Shown here one piece after another: positions 35,017 through 43,030 of a stretch of DNA of 64,000 nt. The position numbers and the translations under genes were made by a program. Under the pieces are notes generated by a model. It was not told the origin of the DNA. It did not search any database and was given only the letters and a program-made list of their open reading frames with translations. The DNA is taken from NCBI RefSeq assembly GCF_951229915.1, contig NZ_OX579588.1:992001-1056000 (forward strand). Reading direction: 5' to 3'. The stretch's first letter is position 1. The number at the start of each line of letters is the position of its first letter. Source of the DNA: Candidatus Ornithobacterium hominis. Its GTDB lineage: Bacteria > Bacteroidota > Bacteroidia > Flavobacteriales > Weeksellaceae.

Positions 35017-36201
35017 TTACCTTACTCCCTCGTGCTTTTTCACAACTAATTCTCCGCTATCGCTTACCGTTATTCTCCAAGCTGTTCCATCTGGGGAATC
35101 TAGAACAATGCCAGTATTCTCGGACTTACCTGCTACTTCATTTGAAATCACATGCAAATCACCATCCTTACTCATCGCAAGTGCTGCTGAGTTAGGTGAG
35201 TCAGCAGCTATCACTATAGGGAAATTTTCGGTAGCTATGACTCTATATCCTATGGCTATTCCGCCCGCTACTTCTGAACGAGAGGCACTCCCTATAGCAA
35301 TGCTATTAATAGCATTAGTATCAGTAGTTCCCCCTATAGCAATGCTAAAATTAGCTTTAGCCTCTCCATGTATAGCTAAAGAAGAAGCCCCTGTAGATTG
35401 AGATCCTATCCCTATAGCAACAGATCCATGATCTGTAGTAGAGTTTTCAGTGCCTGCGGTGGTATATAGTCCTATAGCAATAGAATTCCTCCCATAAGCT
35501 TTAGAATTTGCCCCAATAGCCATAAGACCATTATAGCTCGCTGTATTAGTATTATCAATCGCCTCTGCTCCATAGCCAATGGCTACAGACCTATTACCCT
35601 TTAGTTTTACATCATGCCCTATGCCTATACTATTCAAGCCAAATACTCCAACGTTATCGGCAGTAGACTCAAGAGGTATCGTCATGTCTATACCTCCTAT
35701 ATTGCCGCCATAAATTTCACCTTCACCATCTGCATTATATGTAATTAATGGTCTCCTCTTAGCATCTACAAAACCATAGCTGATGTATCTAGTAACACCA
35801 TCTAATACGGTAGTATCCAATGTTTTTTGCAATCCACTGGGTTCCAGTTTCACAAAGCTTTTATCACCAGTGGTGCCATCAAAATTAAAGCGGTAATAGC
35901 CTGGTGTAGTCACATTTGCTATTGTAGGGTCTGGTAATTGCTTTAAATTTTCTTCTGTTATAACCACGGCAGGGGAAGTTACGTAGACAAGCATCCCGTT
36001 TTGCTCTGCCCCTAAGTTGGCCAGCATCGCTGTAAGGGCTTCGCCCGTTACTTGCGGGGTCAGTATACCCTCTGGCGTATTGCCATTAGTATTTTTTGCT
36101 TTCACCTGTAATGTGGCTTGTGGCTCATCTGTATTAACGCCTACTTGGGCGGTGGCCGCAACCGCTGATAATACAACGAAAGAAAGTAATAATTTCTTCA
36201 T
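35017..36201 (-). CDS. Secreted protein with YadA-head-like repeats
   Basis: A 394-residue protein with a signal peptide (LLLSFVVLSAVAATAQ). Residues about 30-160 resemble N-terminal parts of Bacteroidota surface proteins (VGVNTDEPQATLQVKAKN). Residues about 175-330 hold at least seven YadA-head-like repeats of the type S-I-A-I-G (NSIGIG, RSVAIGYGA, NSIAIGLYTT, GSVAIGIGSQSTGASSLAI, FSIAIGG, NSIAIGSAS), expected to form a left-handed trimeric beta-roll. The C-terminus has no YadA anchor or recognisable sorting domain. A role in adhesion or phage interaction is an inference. It stands alone, flanked by hairpins. Confidence 0.75.
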   Translation of the reverse strand: MKKLLLSFVVLSAVAATAQVGVNTDEPQATLQVKAKNTNGNTPEGILTPQVTGEALTAMLANLGAEQNGMLVYVTSPAVVITEENLKQLPDPTIANVTTPGYYRFNFDGTTGDKSFVKLEPSGLQKTLDTTVLDGVTRYISYGFVDAKRRPLITYNADGEGEIYGGNIGGIDMTIPLESTADNVGVFGLNSIGIGHDVKLKGNRSVAIGYGAEAIDNTNTASYNGLMAIGANSKAYGRNSIAIGLYTTAGTENSTTDHGSVAIGIGSQSTGASSLAIHGEAKANFSIAIGGTTDTNAINSIAIGSASRSEVAGGIAIGYRVIATENFPIVIAADSPNSAALAMSKDGDLHVISNEVAGKSENTGIVLDSPDGTAWRITVSDSGELVVKKHEGVR

Positions 36202-36298
36202 TTGTTTTAATTTTTTTGGTTAATATTTTATTGATTTATTCTTTTCTTGATTAAATTTTTGCTGTTTTTTATTCAACTTTTTTTTACTTCTTCTTTTA

Positions 36299-36331
36299 GA
36301 AAGAGCCCCAACCCGTGAGGCTCTTCTTTTT
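36299..36331 (+). terminator. Orphan terminator-like hairpin
   Basis: AAGAGCC pairs with GGCTCTT around a 12-base loop and is followed by CTTTTTT on the plus strand. No plus-strand gene lies upstream; it is about 100 bases upstream of the YadA-head-like start on the other strand. Confidence 0.6.
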
Positions 36332-36368
36332 TGAAGAAATTACTATTCTCACACAGGTGAAAATAGAA

Positions 36369-36399
36369 AAACCGCACAAGATTTTCTTGCACGGTTTTG
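36369..36399 (-). terminator. Second orphan hairpin
   Basis: AAAACCGCACAAGA faces TCTTGCACGGTTTT with two central mismatches. On the minus strand it is followed by TTTTTC. No minus-strand gene lies upstream of it. Confidence 0.5.
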
Positions 36400-36468
36400 C
36401 GGTTCGCTCCCGCAGGGAAGCAAAAAATTATTATAAGTTATTGATAATGAGTTGTTTAGCTTATTATC

Positions 36469-36486
36469 TGTGTGTGTGTGTGTGTG
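36469..36486. repeat. (TG)9 microsatellite
   Basis: Nine TG units in a row, about 270 bases upstream of the YadA-head-like start. Dinucleotide runs of this length are prone to slippage. Confidence 0.9.
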
Positions 36487-36735
36487 TTTACACTTTATTT
36501 TGAAACTCACAAATTTCATTTGTTAAAATTTCGTTATTTTTTTGTTAAAAATTTCCGTTGAGATTTTTTCACTTTTCTCAACCTGCCCGCAAATGTATTT
36601 TACGTTTTTGAATTATGCAAATTTATCGCTCATCTTTAAGTTTATTTTATTTAAATTCAAATTAAATGCAGTTTAAAATTTAAGTCATTCGTTATAACTA
36701 TTTTAATTTAAGAAAATTATAAATTATAATCAAGA

Positions 36736-36761
36736 TTTTTTTTTCAAGCCTTAAATTTTTT
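36736..36761. repeat. Palindromic repeat copy
   Basis: TTTTTTTTTCAAGCCTTAAATTTTTT, upstream of lpd. Confidence 0.8.
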
Positions 36762-36783
36762 GTTAGCATTTTTTTCTAAAAGA

Positions 36784-36808
36784 TTTTTTTTAAGCCTTAG
36801 AAAATTTT
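36784..36808. repeat. Palindromic repeat copy
   Basis: TTTTTTTTAAGCCTTAGAAAATTTT, 46 bases downstream of the previous copy core and within the likely promoter region of lpd. Confidence 0.8.
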
Positions 36809-36853
36809 TATATTTAATCTTTTTATTTAAATTTCGAAACAAAAAGTATTTTC

Positions 36854-38251
36854 ATGGGAAAATTTGATGTAACAGTTATTGGCTCTGGGCCAGGTGGTTA
36901 TGTAGCGGCAATACGTTCGGCTCAGTTGGGGTTCAAAACAGCTTTGGTAGAAAAATATGATACATTGGGCGGGACTTGCCTCAATGTTGGCTGCATCCCG
37001 TCAAAGGCGCTTTTGGATTCTTCTGAGCATTATTCCAATGCCAAAGAAAACTTTAGCGAGCACGGCATTGATGTCGGGAATTTGTCTGTAGACCTAAACC
37101 GCATGGTTGAAAGAAAACGTGCAGTTGTGGAGCAAACGACTAAGGGCATTGATTTCTTGATGGATAAAAATAAAGTCACTGTTTTCCATGGTTTGGGGAG
37201 CTTTAAAGACCAAAATACATTGGAAATCAAAGGCGAAGAGGTGCGGGAAATTAGCTCAAAGCACTTCATCATCGCTACTGGCTCTAAGCCCGCCTCTCTC
37301 CCATTCATCAAGATTGATAAGGAAAAAATCATTACATCTACAGAGGCTCTGGAGCTGCGGGAAATTCCACAGAAAATGATAGTAATCGGCGGTGGAGTCA
37401 TCGGGCTAGAGCTGGGCTCGGTATACCAACGCTTGGGGGCAGAGGTGAGCGTGGTAGAGTATATGGATAGGCTGATCCCTAGTATGGATGCTGATCTTTC
37501 TAAAGAATTGAGAAAAATTCTAAAAAAAGAGGGTATGGATATTCAACTGAAGTCAAAAGTGACGAGCGTGGAAAGAACGGGCGATAAAGTTGAAGTGCAG
37601 TTTGAAAATAATAAGGGTGAAAGCCAAAGTATAGAAGGTGATATTTGCCTAGTTGCCGTGGGGCGAAAACCTTACACCGAGGGGCTCGGCCTAGAAAATG
37701 TGGGCGTAGAATTAGACGAAAAAGGGCGCATAAAGGTGGACGAGCATTTGAGAACTAATGTGGAGAATATCTATGCCATTGGCGATGTGATACGTGGTGC
37801 AATGCTGGCTCACAAGGCGGAAGAAGAGGGTATTCTGGTGGCGGAGCAATTGGCTGGGCAGCGGCCGCACATTGATTATAATCTGATACCAAGTGTTGTG
37901 TATACTTGGCCAGAAGTTGCTGGTGTGGGCAAAACTGAGGAGCAACTGAAAGAGGAAAAGGTGGATTATAAAACGGGGAAATTCTTGGTGAGAGCTTTGG
38001 GGCGTGCACGAGCCAGTGGTGATATTGATGGTTTTGTGAAAATCCTCTCTGATAAGAAAACAGATGAAATTTTGGGTGTACACATGGTCTCAGCCCGTGC
38101 TGCAGATATGATTGCCGAGGCTGTGACGGCGATGGAATTCAGGGCTTCTGCCGAAGACCTTGCAAGAATCAGCCACGCACATCCTACTTATATGGAAGCC
38201 GTGAAAGAGGCCGCCTTAGATGCCACCGAAAAGCGAGCGATACATAGTTAA
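36854..38251 (+). CDS. lpdA: Dihydrolipoyl dehydrogenase
   Basis: A 465-residue flavoprotein, E3 of 2-oxoacid dehydrogenase complexes. VIGSGPGGYVAAIRSAQLG binds FAD, the redox disulfide is Cys42-Cys47 (GGTCLNVGCIPSK), VIGGGVIGLELGSVY binds NAD, IYAIGDVIRGAMLAHKAEEE is the second FAD motif, and HAHPTYMEAVKEA carries the active-site His. It stands alone with no dehydrogenase-complex genes next to it. Confidence 0.97.
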   Translation: MGKFDVTVIGSGPGGYVAAIRSAQLGFKTALVEKYDTLGGTCLNVGCIPSKALLDSSEHYSNAKENFSEHGIDVGNLSVDLNRMVERKRAVVEQTTKGIDFLMDKNKVTVFHGLGSFKDQNTLEIKGEEVREISSKHFIIATGSKPASLPFIKIDKEKIITSTEALELREIPQKMIVIGGGVIGLELGSVYQRLGAEVSVVEYMDRLIPSMDADLSKELRKILKKEGMDIQLKSKVTSVERTGDKVEVQFENNKGESQSIEGDICLVAVGRKPYTEGLGLENVGVELDEKGRIKVDEHLRTNVENIYAIGDVIRGAMLAHKAEEEGILVAEQLAGQRPHIDYNLIPSVVYTWPEVAGVGKTEEQLKEEKVDYKTGKFLVRALGRARASGDIDGFVKILSDKKTDEILGVHMVSARAADMIAEAVTAMEFRASAEDLARISHAHPTYMEAVKEAALDATEKRAIHS

Positions 38252-38259
38252 TTTATCTT

Positions 38260-38375
38260 ACTCGTAGTGCATTATGCTGTTCATGATATTTAACTAACTT
38301 ATAATTAATTGAATATGCCAAAATTTAAGGTCTTGGAACAAGCTTTTATTACTTTTTTAGAAATGCACTACGGGT
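38260..38375. mobile_element. MITE-like inverted-repeat segment
   Basis: ACTCGTAGTGCATT (38260-38273) and AATGCACTACGGGT (38362-38375) are inverted repeats matching at 13 of 14 positions, 88 bases apart, with AT-rich noncoding DNA between them. This resembles a miniature transposable element; no target-site duplication is clear, so it may be old or not mobile. Confidence 0.4.
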
Positions 38376-38390
38376 ATATAATATAATATA

Positions 38391-38816
38391 TTAATGGAAA
38401 ATATTTCTCAGGAAGAAAAATAAAATAACCGACACGAGAATGAACTTCCCAAAAGTGATAGAAAATAAAAAATTTTCTTTCAGTTTTCGATTTAAAAAGA
38501 TTAAATTAAAATAATACCAAATGTAATATAAAATTACTGGAATTAGAGAAACAAATAGAGCATTAAATTTAAAGGCTTTATAAAATTCTAAATGCAACAG
38601 ACTATGCAAAGCTCTTTGCCCGCCACAGCCAATACAATCCCAGCCAGTTGCTGCCTTGAACGTACACACTGGATAGAACAAGCCAGGGTTCTCTTCTGGA
38701 TTGTGCTTATAAAAATGCTGTAAAAGAAATCCTGCTAATAATAGTAAAATTACTAGCAAAATTCCTTTTAAAATTTTATTTCTGCTGCGAATTTTCAATG
38801 TTTCGCTGGATTTCAT
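38391..38816 (-). CDS. DUF2752 membrane protein
   Basis: A 141-residue protein with three predicted helices. The DUF2752 core is CTFKAATGWDCIGCGGQRAL, with paired cysteines. The function is unknown. The start codon lies 41 bases inside the upstream CD225-like gene, so the two are translationally coupled, and both probably serve one membrane function. Confidence 0.88.
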   Translation of the reverse strand: MKSSETLKIRSRNKILKGILLVILLLLAGFLLQHFYKHNPEENPGLFYPVCTFKAATGWDCIGCGGQRALHSLLHLEFYKAFKFNALFVSLIPVILYYIWYYFNLIFLNRKLKENFLFSITFGKFILVSVILFFFLRNIFH

Positions 38817-39108
38817 CCATTATTTCTTGAAAATATTCAGGATTCGTTTTATACAAATATGCCACGTAAATCATATTAACTACAGCTATAGCAATGGCTA
38901 TGTATGATAGAATCTTAGCGTATTTCTCTGCATTATTTGCTCCTAAGAAGTCTTCTTTAGCTACTTTGCTCTTAGCTTGAATTGCAAAAACAATAGCTAT
39001 AATACCTAGCACAAAACCAATAAAACATGGTGAAAAACAGCCCAATAATGTTGAAATGATACTGAGCGGTAAGTAATTTGTTCTTTCTCTTTGATTTAAA
39101 TTTTCCAT
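38776..39108 (-). CDS. CD225/dispanin-like membrane protein
   Basis: A 110-residue protein. NYLPLSIISTLLGCFSPCFIG and VLGIIAIVFAIQAKSKVA form the first helix and loop, and NAEKYAKILSYIAIAIAV the second, as in CD225/dispanin proteins (related to animal IFITMs). Two transmembrane helices with a cysteine pair are visible. The bacterial role is unknown. It lies directly upstream of, and overlaps, the DUF2752 gene. Confidence 0.82.
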   Translation of the reverse strand: MENLNQRERTNYLPLSIISTLLGCFSPCFIGFVLGIIAIVFAIQAKSKVAKEDFLGANNAEKYAKILSYIAIAIAVVNMIYVAYLYKTNPEYFQEIMDEIQRNIENSQQK

Positions 39109-39119
39109 AAAGTGTTTTT

Positions 39120-40448
39120 TTAGCTTAATAAAATTCCTGCAATGGTAGCTGATAGCAGCGATGCCAATGTTCCGCCCAAAAGTGCTCGCAAACCAAATTC
39201 AGATAAGATTACACGTTTGCTAGGCGCCAATGAGCCAATGCCACCAATCTGGATTCCTATTGAAGCAAAATTAGCAAATCCACAGAGCATATACGTTGCC
39301 ATGATGATCGATTTTTGTGAAGTCAGTGCTAAGCCTGTACTGGTATTTTTCAGTTCAGCAAGTTGCCCATATGCGATGAATTCACTCGCTACTAATTTGA
39401 TTCCTAAAAGCTGCCCCATTAAGCTAATATCTGTGGTCGGTACGCCAATAAGCCACATGAGCGGAGCAAATAAATAGCCTAAAATCATTTCTAATGATAA
39501 GGTTTTGTATATAGTGTGAGCTGCTATAATTTCGTTTAAATGTGTGACTTCCCCTACCCAACCCAATATGCCATTTACCATGGCAATCATCGCAATAAAT
39601 ACCAAAAGCATTGCTGCTACATTGACGGCAAGCTTTAATCCCTCTGAGGTTCCGTTTGACAAGGCCTCTAAAAAATTAGTCCCGACATTTTCCATTTTCA
39701 CTTCCAAATTTTCAGTCGGTTTTTCAATCTGTGGATACAATAATTTAGCTACAACTACCGCTCCTGGTGCTGCCATGACTGATGCTGCCAGTAGATGACG
39801 TGCAAATTTCTGCATTTCTACGGGGTCATTCCCTCCCAAAAAATTGATATACGCACCTAAAACACTCCCAGCTACTGTCGCCATACCACCTATCATCACC
39901 AATAGGATTTCAGATTTCGTCATGCGAGAGAGGTATTCTTTTATCATCAGCGGAGCCTCAGTCTGCCCCAAGAAGATATTCCCAGTAACAGAAAGGCTTT
40001 CTGGCCCAGATGTTCCTAAGATTTTTTTTAGACCTTTAGCAAAAAATTTTACAACAGCTTGTATGATTCCAAAATAAAATAAAACGGAAGTTAATGCCGA
40101 AAAGAAAATAATCACTGGCAAAACTTGAAAAGCAAAAATATACCCGAACGAATTGTCATCTAACAAGTTACCAAGTAAAAAGGAGGTTCCTGCTTTGGTA
40201 TAATTCAATATTTCGATAAAAATTTTCCCTACAGTATCAAAAAAAGAACCAATGAAACCAAAGTCAAATCGGTAATTCCCGACATCAAACCCGATGGTAT
40301 CTCCTTTTAAAATCCCTATAGCTAATATTAACTGCATCACTAAACCCACGAAAATAGTTTTCCAGTTGATAAAAGATTTTTTTTTGCTAAATAAAAAAGC
40401 AATTCCTAAAATTACAATTATACCTAAAACCCCTCTTAAGATTTCCAT
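39120..40448 (-). CDS. Concentrative nucleoside transporter, NupC family
   Basis: A 442-residue protein with about ten to twelve helices and re-entrant loops. GNIFLGQTEAPLMIKEYLSR is the substrate-binding signature of concentrative nucleoside transporters, with FANFASIGIQIGGIGSLAP in the second half. It imports nucleosides by Na+ or H+ symport. The gene lies 18 bases downstream of the bifunctional nuclease gene and leads into the CD225/DUF2752 pair. Confidence 0.94.
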   Translation of the reverse strand: MEILRGVLGIIVILGIAFLFSKKKSFINWKTIFVGLVMQLILAIGILKGDTIGFDVGNYRFDFGFIGSFFDTVGKIFIEILNYTKAGTSFLLGNLLDDNSFGYIFAFQVLPVIIFFSALTSVLFYFGIIQAVVKFFAKGLKKILGTSGPESLSVTGNIFLGQTEAPLMIKEYLSRMTKSEILLVMIGGMATVAGSVLGAYINFLGGNDPVEMQKFARHLLAASVMAAPGAVVVAKLLYPQIEKPTENLEVKMENVGTNFLEALSNGTSEGLKLAVNVAAMLLVFIAMIAMVNGILGWVGEVTHLNEIIAAHTIYKTLSLEMILGYLFAPLMWLIGVPTTDISLMGQLLGIKLVASEFIAYGQLAELKNTSTGLALTSQKSIIMATYMLCGFANFASIGIQIGGIGSLAPSKRVILSEFGLRALLGGTLASLLSATIAGILLS

Positions 40449-40466
40449 TGATGTCTAATATTTTAC

Positions 40467-41090
40467 TTATTCTTTTTCTCTTTTGCTCAGTTCATCTCTG
40501 ATGCTTGCTGCTAATTCATAATTCTCTGTTTCTACTGCTTGTTGCAATTGTTTTTCGAGTTCTTTTATTGTGAAATTTAAAAGTTTTTCTTCTTCAGATT
40601 TATTTTCATTCGTCAATTCTTTCTCAATTTCGTGAATAGCTGCTTTTATTTCTTCTGAATCCTCTTCGGTAATAATTTCCATTTTTATTCCAGCCCTATC
40701 CATCACTTCTTTTTTCACATAAATCGGGCAATTAAACCGAACCGCTAATGCTATCGCATCACTCGTTCTGCTGTCTAGCTCATGCAAGATATTGTCTTTA
40801 TCTTCAAAGATGATATTGGAATAAAAGATTCCTTCTTCTAAATTATAAATCAGCACATTTTTCATCTCTATCTCTAGTAAATGACAAAAATTCATAAACA
40901 AATCATGAGTCAATGGGCGAGGTGGCGTTAAATCTTTTTCTAAAGCTAAAGCAATGGCCTGAGCTTCAAAGTTACCAATAATGATGGGCAATTTTCTACC
41001 ACCGAACTCTTCTTCTAATATTAATGCGTAAGCTCCTACTTGAGTCTGGCTATATGAAATTCCCCTTATGTTTAGCTTGATATAATTCAT
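40467..41090 (-). CDS. Bifunctional nuclease family protein with UVR motif
   Basis: A 207-residue protein. The N-terminal 135 residues are DUF151 (bifunctional nuclease): ALILEEEFGGRKLPIIIGNF and SRTSDAIALAVRFNCPIYV are typical. An acidic linker follows, and the last 40 residues form a UVR-like helical pair (KQLQQAVETENYELAASIRD) of the kind that mediates UvrB-UvrC contact. This domain pairing is common in Bacteroidota. The substrate is not evident. Confidence 0.92.
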   Translation of the reverse strand: MNYIKLNIRGISYSQTQVGAYALILEEEFGGRKLPIIIGNFEAQAIALALEKDLTPPRPLTHDLFMNFCHLLEIEMKNVLIYNLEEGIFYSNIIFEDKDNILHELDSRTSDAIALAVRFNCPIYVKKEVMDRAGIKMEIITEEDSEEIKAAIHEIEKELTNENKSEEEKLLNFTIKELEKQLQQAVETENYELAASIRDELSKREKE

Positions 41091-41272
41091 AATTAAAAAG
41101 TAAAAATACTATTTTTAGTGCGCTTCACCTAAATTTTATTCAAAATAAGAAGCCGCTATCTGTTTAGTGGTTGCTACTGCGAGTTAAATATCTGTTTAAT
41201 CCCTTTTAAACTTCAATATTCAATTCAATTTACCAGCTAAAAACTTTAAGTAAGAATTTATGATATTTATTG

Positions 41273-41298
41273 TTTTTTTTTAAGCCTTTAATTTTTTT
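41273..41298. repeat. Palindromic repeat copy at the end of etfA
   Basis: TTTTTTTTTAAGCCTTTAATTTTTTT forms the last codons and the stop of etfA (...KKLKA, stop). Confidence 0.8.
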
Positions 41299-42212
41299 AT
41301 AGCTTCGGTGAGTTTTGGCACAACTTCAAATGCATCTCCTACAATTCCATAATCAGCTGATTTGAAGAAAGGTGCTTCGGGGTCATTATTTATAACAACA
41401 ATCGTTTTGGAGGAGTTAACTCCTGCCAAATGTTGTATAGCTCCACTAATGCCTATTGCCAAATAAAGATTGGGGGCAATCGCTTTGCCTGTCTGCCCTA
41501 CATGCTCTGAGTGTGGACGCCAGCCCATGTCTGAGACTGGTTTAGAGCATGCTGTAGCTGCTTCTATGCTTTGCGCCAATTCTTCTATCATTCCCCAGTT
41601 TTCTGGTCCTTTTAGGCCTCTACCTCCAGAAACAACTCGTTCTGCTTCTTTCAAGTCAATTTGACCATTGTCGTGTACTATATTCTCTACTTTAATTTTA
41701 TTTTCTACTTGAGGTAAATCCGCTGTTTTCACCTCAATTTCTATTGGATTTTCCTTTAAGCCAAAAGCATTTACAGCTAGTGTTAAAACTGGAGTTTCAT
41801 CCCTAGTTTCTACCCAAGCTAAGGCTTTGCCTGAGAATGATGTTCTTTTCACTACCAGCGGGTGTATTCCTTGTGGTTTTTCTAAAATATTTGTGATTAT
41901 TGCAGACTCCAGCTTCACTGCGACCTGCGACGCAATACTCGTTCCTTCAGCACTATGCGAGAAAACAACGGCTCCATCTGCTTTTTCTGCAATAAACTGA
42001 GCTACAGCCCTATGGTTGATTTCTTTCGCTTTTAGCGAATAAACCTGATTTACACCATATTTACCTAATTCTTCTAGATTTTCAGCATTTACGCTAACGG
42101 CTATGACGTCTGTACCGTACTGATTTGCAATTTCTCTTGCAAAACTTACCGCTTCAAGTGCATGTTTTTTAAATTTTCCTTCTTGAGATTCTGTATAAAC
42201 TAAAATAGACAT
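41280..42212 (-). CDS. etfA: Electron transfer flavoprotein, alpha subunit
   Basis: A 310-residue protein. The C-terminal FAD-binding domain carries SDMGWRPHSEHVGQTGK and YLAIGISGAIQHLAGV, the family signature. With EtfB it accepts electrons from acyl-CoA dehydrogenases. The gene follows etfB after 12 bases. Its stop codon is supplied by a palindromic repeat. Confidence 0.97.
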   Translation of the reverse strand: MSILVYTESQEGKFKKHALEAVSFAREIANQYGTDVIAVSVNAENLEELGKYGVNQVYSLKAKEINHRAVAQFIAEKADGAVVFSHSAEGTSIASQVAVKLESAIITNILEKPQGIHPLVVKRTSFSGKALAWVETRDETPVLTLAVNAFGLKENPIEIEVKTADLPQVENKIKVENIVHDNGQIDLKEAERVVSGGRGLKGPENWGMIEELAQSIEAATACSKPVSDMGWRPHSEHVGQTGKAIAPNLYLAIGISGAIQHLAGVNSSKTIVVINNDPEAPFFKSADYGIVGDAFEVVPKLTEAIKKLKA

Positions 42213-42224
42213 TTCTAACTTTTT

Positions 42225-42971
42225 TTAAATCACTTTAGCTTCTTCATGCAGAATACGAGCAAGTTCCTCTACATTATTTTTATCTATCAACCGAACCGAT
42301 GAGCGAGGCTCTGGTTTTTCAAAACGTTGATATTTCACTTGAGTTTCTACATTAATGCCAGTTATTACTTCTAGTTTTTTTGAACGAGCTTGCATAATTC
42401 CGCGCATATTTGGAATTTTCAAATCTGCCTCATTCACTATACCTTTTTTACCTGCTATCACTGCTGGTAGCATAAAACTCAATTTTTCTTCTCCTCCATC
42501 TATCTCTGATGTCGCATGAGCATCTTTCCCCTCGATTTCCAGTTGTATACAATTATTCACAAACGTATAATCCAACATTGCCGCCAACAGGCCTGGCACC
42601 GCTGAACCATTGTAATCAATTGATTCTATACCTGTTAATATCAAATCAAATTTCTTCTCTTTAGCTACTTTTGCAATTTTCTTTGCTGCGGAGAAACTAT
42701 CTACTGGTTGTGAATCTACTCTTATCGCCTCATTAGCACCTATAGCCAAGGCTTTTCTCATCACAGGTTCTACTTCTGCACCTCCCACAGTCAAAACTGT
42801 AACTTCTGCACCTTGCTTTTCTTGAAACCAAATGGCTCGAGTCAGAGAATATTCGTCGTATGGATTGATAACAAACTGAACTCCATTTTTATCAAAAGCT
42901 TTAGCATTTTCGGTAAAATTTATTTTAGAGGTCGTGTCTGGAACACTGCTTATACAAACTAATATTCTCAT
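42225..42971 (-). CDS. etfB: Electron transfer flavoprotein, beta subunit
   Basis: A 248-residue protein with the ETF beta fold: FVINPYDEYSLTRAIWFQEK, DLILTGIESIDYNGSAVPG and a recognition loop near LPAVIAGKKGIVNEAD. It binds AMP and contacts the dehydrogenase. It is the first gene of the etfBA pair. Confidence 0.97.
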   Translation of the reverse strand: MRILVCISSVPDTTSKINFTENAKAFDKNGVQFVINPYDEYSLTRAIWFQEKQGAEVTVLTVGGAEVEPVMRKALAIGANEAIRVDSQPVDSFSAAKKIAKVAKEKKFDLILTGIESIDYNGSAVPGLLAAMLDYTFVNNCIQLEIEGKDAHATSEIDGGEEKLSFMLPAVIAGKKGIVNEADLKIPNMRGIMQARSKKLEVITGINVETQVKYQRFEKPEPRSSVRLIDKNNVEELARILHEEAKVI

Positions 42972-43030
42972 CTATTTACTTTAAACTTAAGCATAAATAT
43001 ACAAAATATTATTTGCTATGCAAGAATAGT

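Larger units (their letters stand above)
36202..36853. other. Noncoding stretch with two orphan hairpins, a microsatellite and two repeats
   Basis: This 650-base gap between divergent genes holds two terminator-like hairpins, a (TG)9 tract and two palindromic repeat copies. No gene on either strand would need those terminators, so a small RNA, a lost gene or an attenuator is possible. Confidence 0.6.

Noticed and set aside
34767..35195. A 142-codon plus-strand frame starting in the G tract
   Set aside because: Its composition is not protein-like, it runs over a strong terminator hairpin and overlaps the YadA-head-like gene; treated as noncoding.
36315..36503. A 62-codon frame spanning the hairpins and (TG)9
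   Set aside because: The product ends in a CVCVCVY run made by the microsatellite and has no start context; not a gene.
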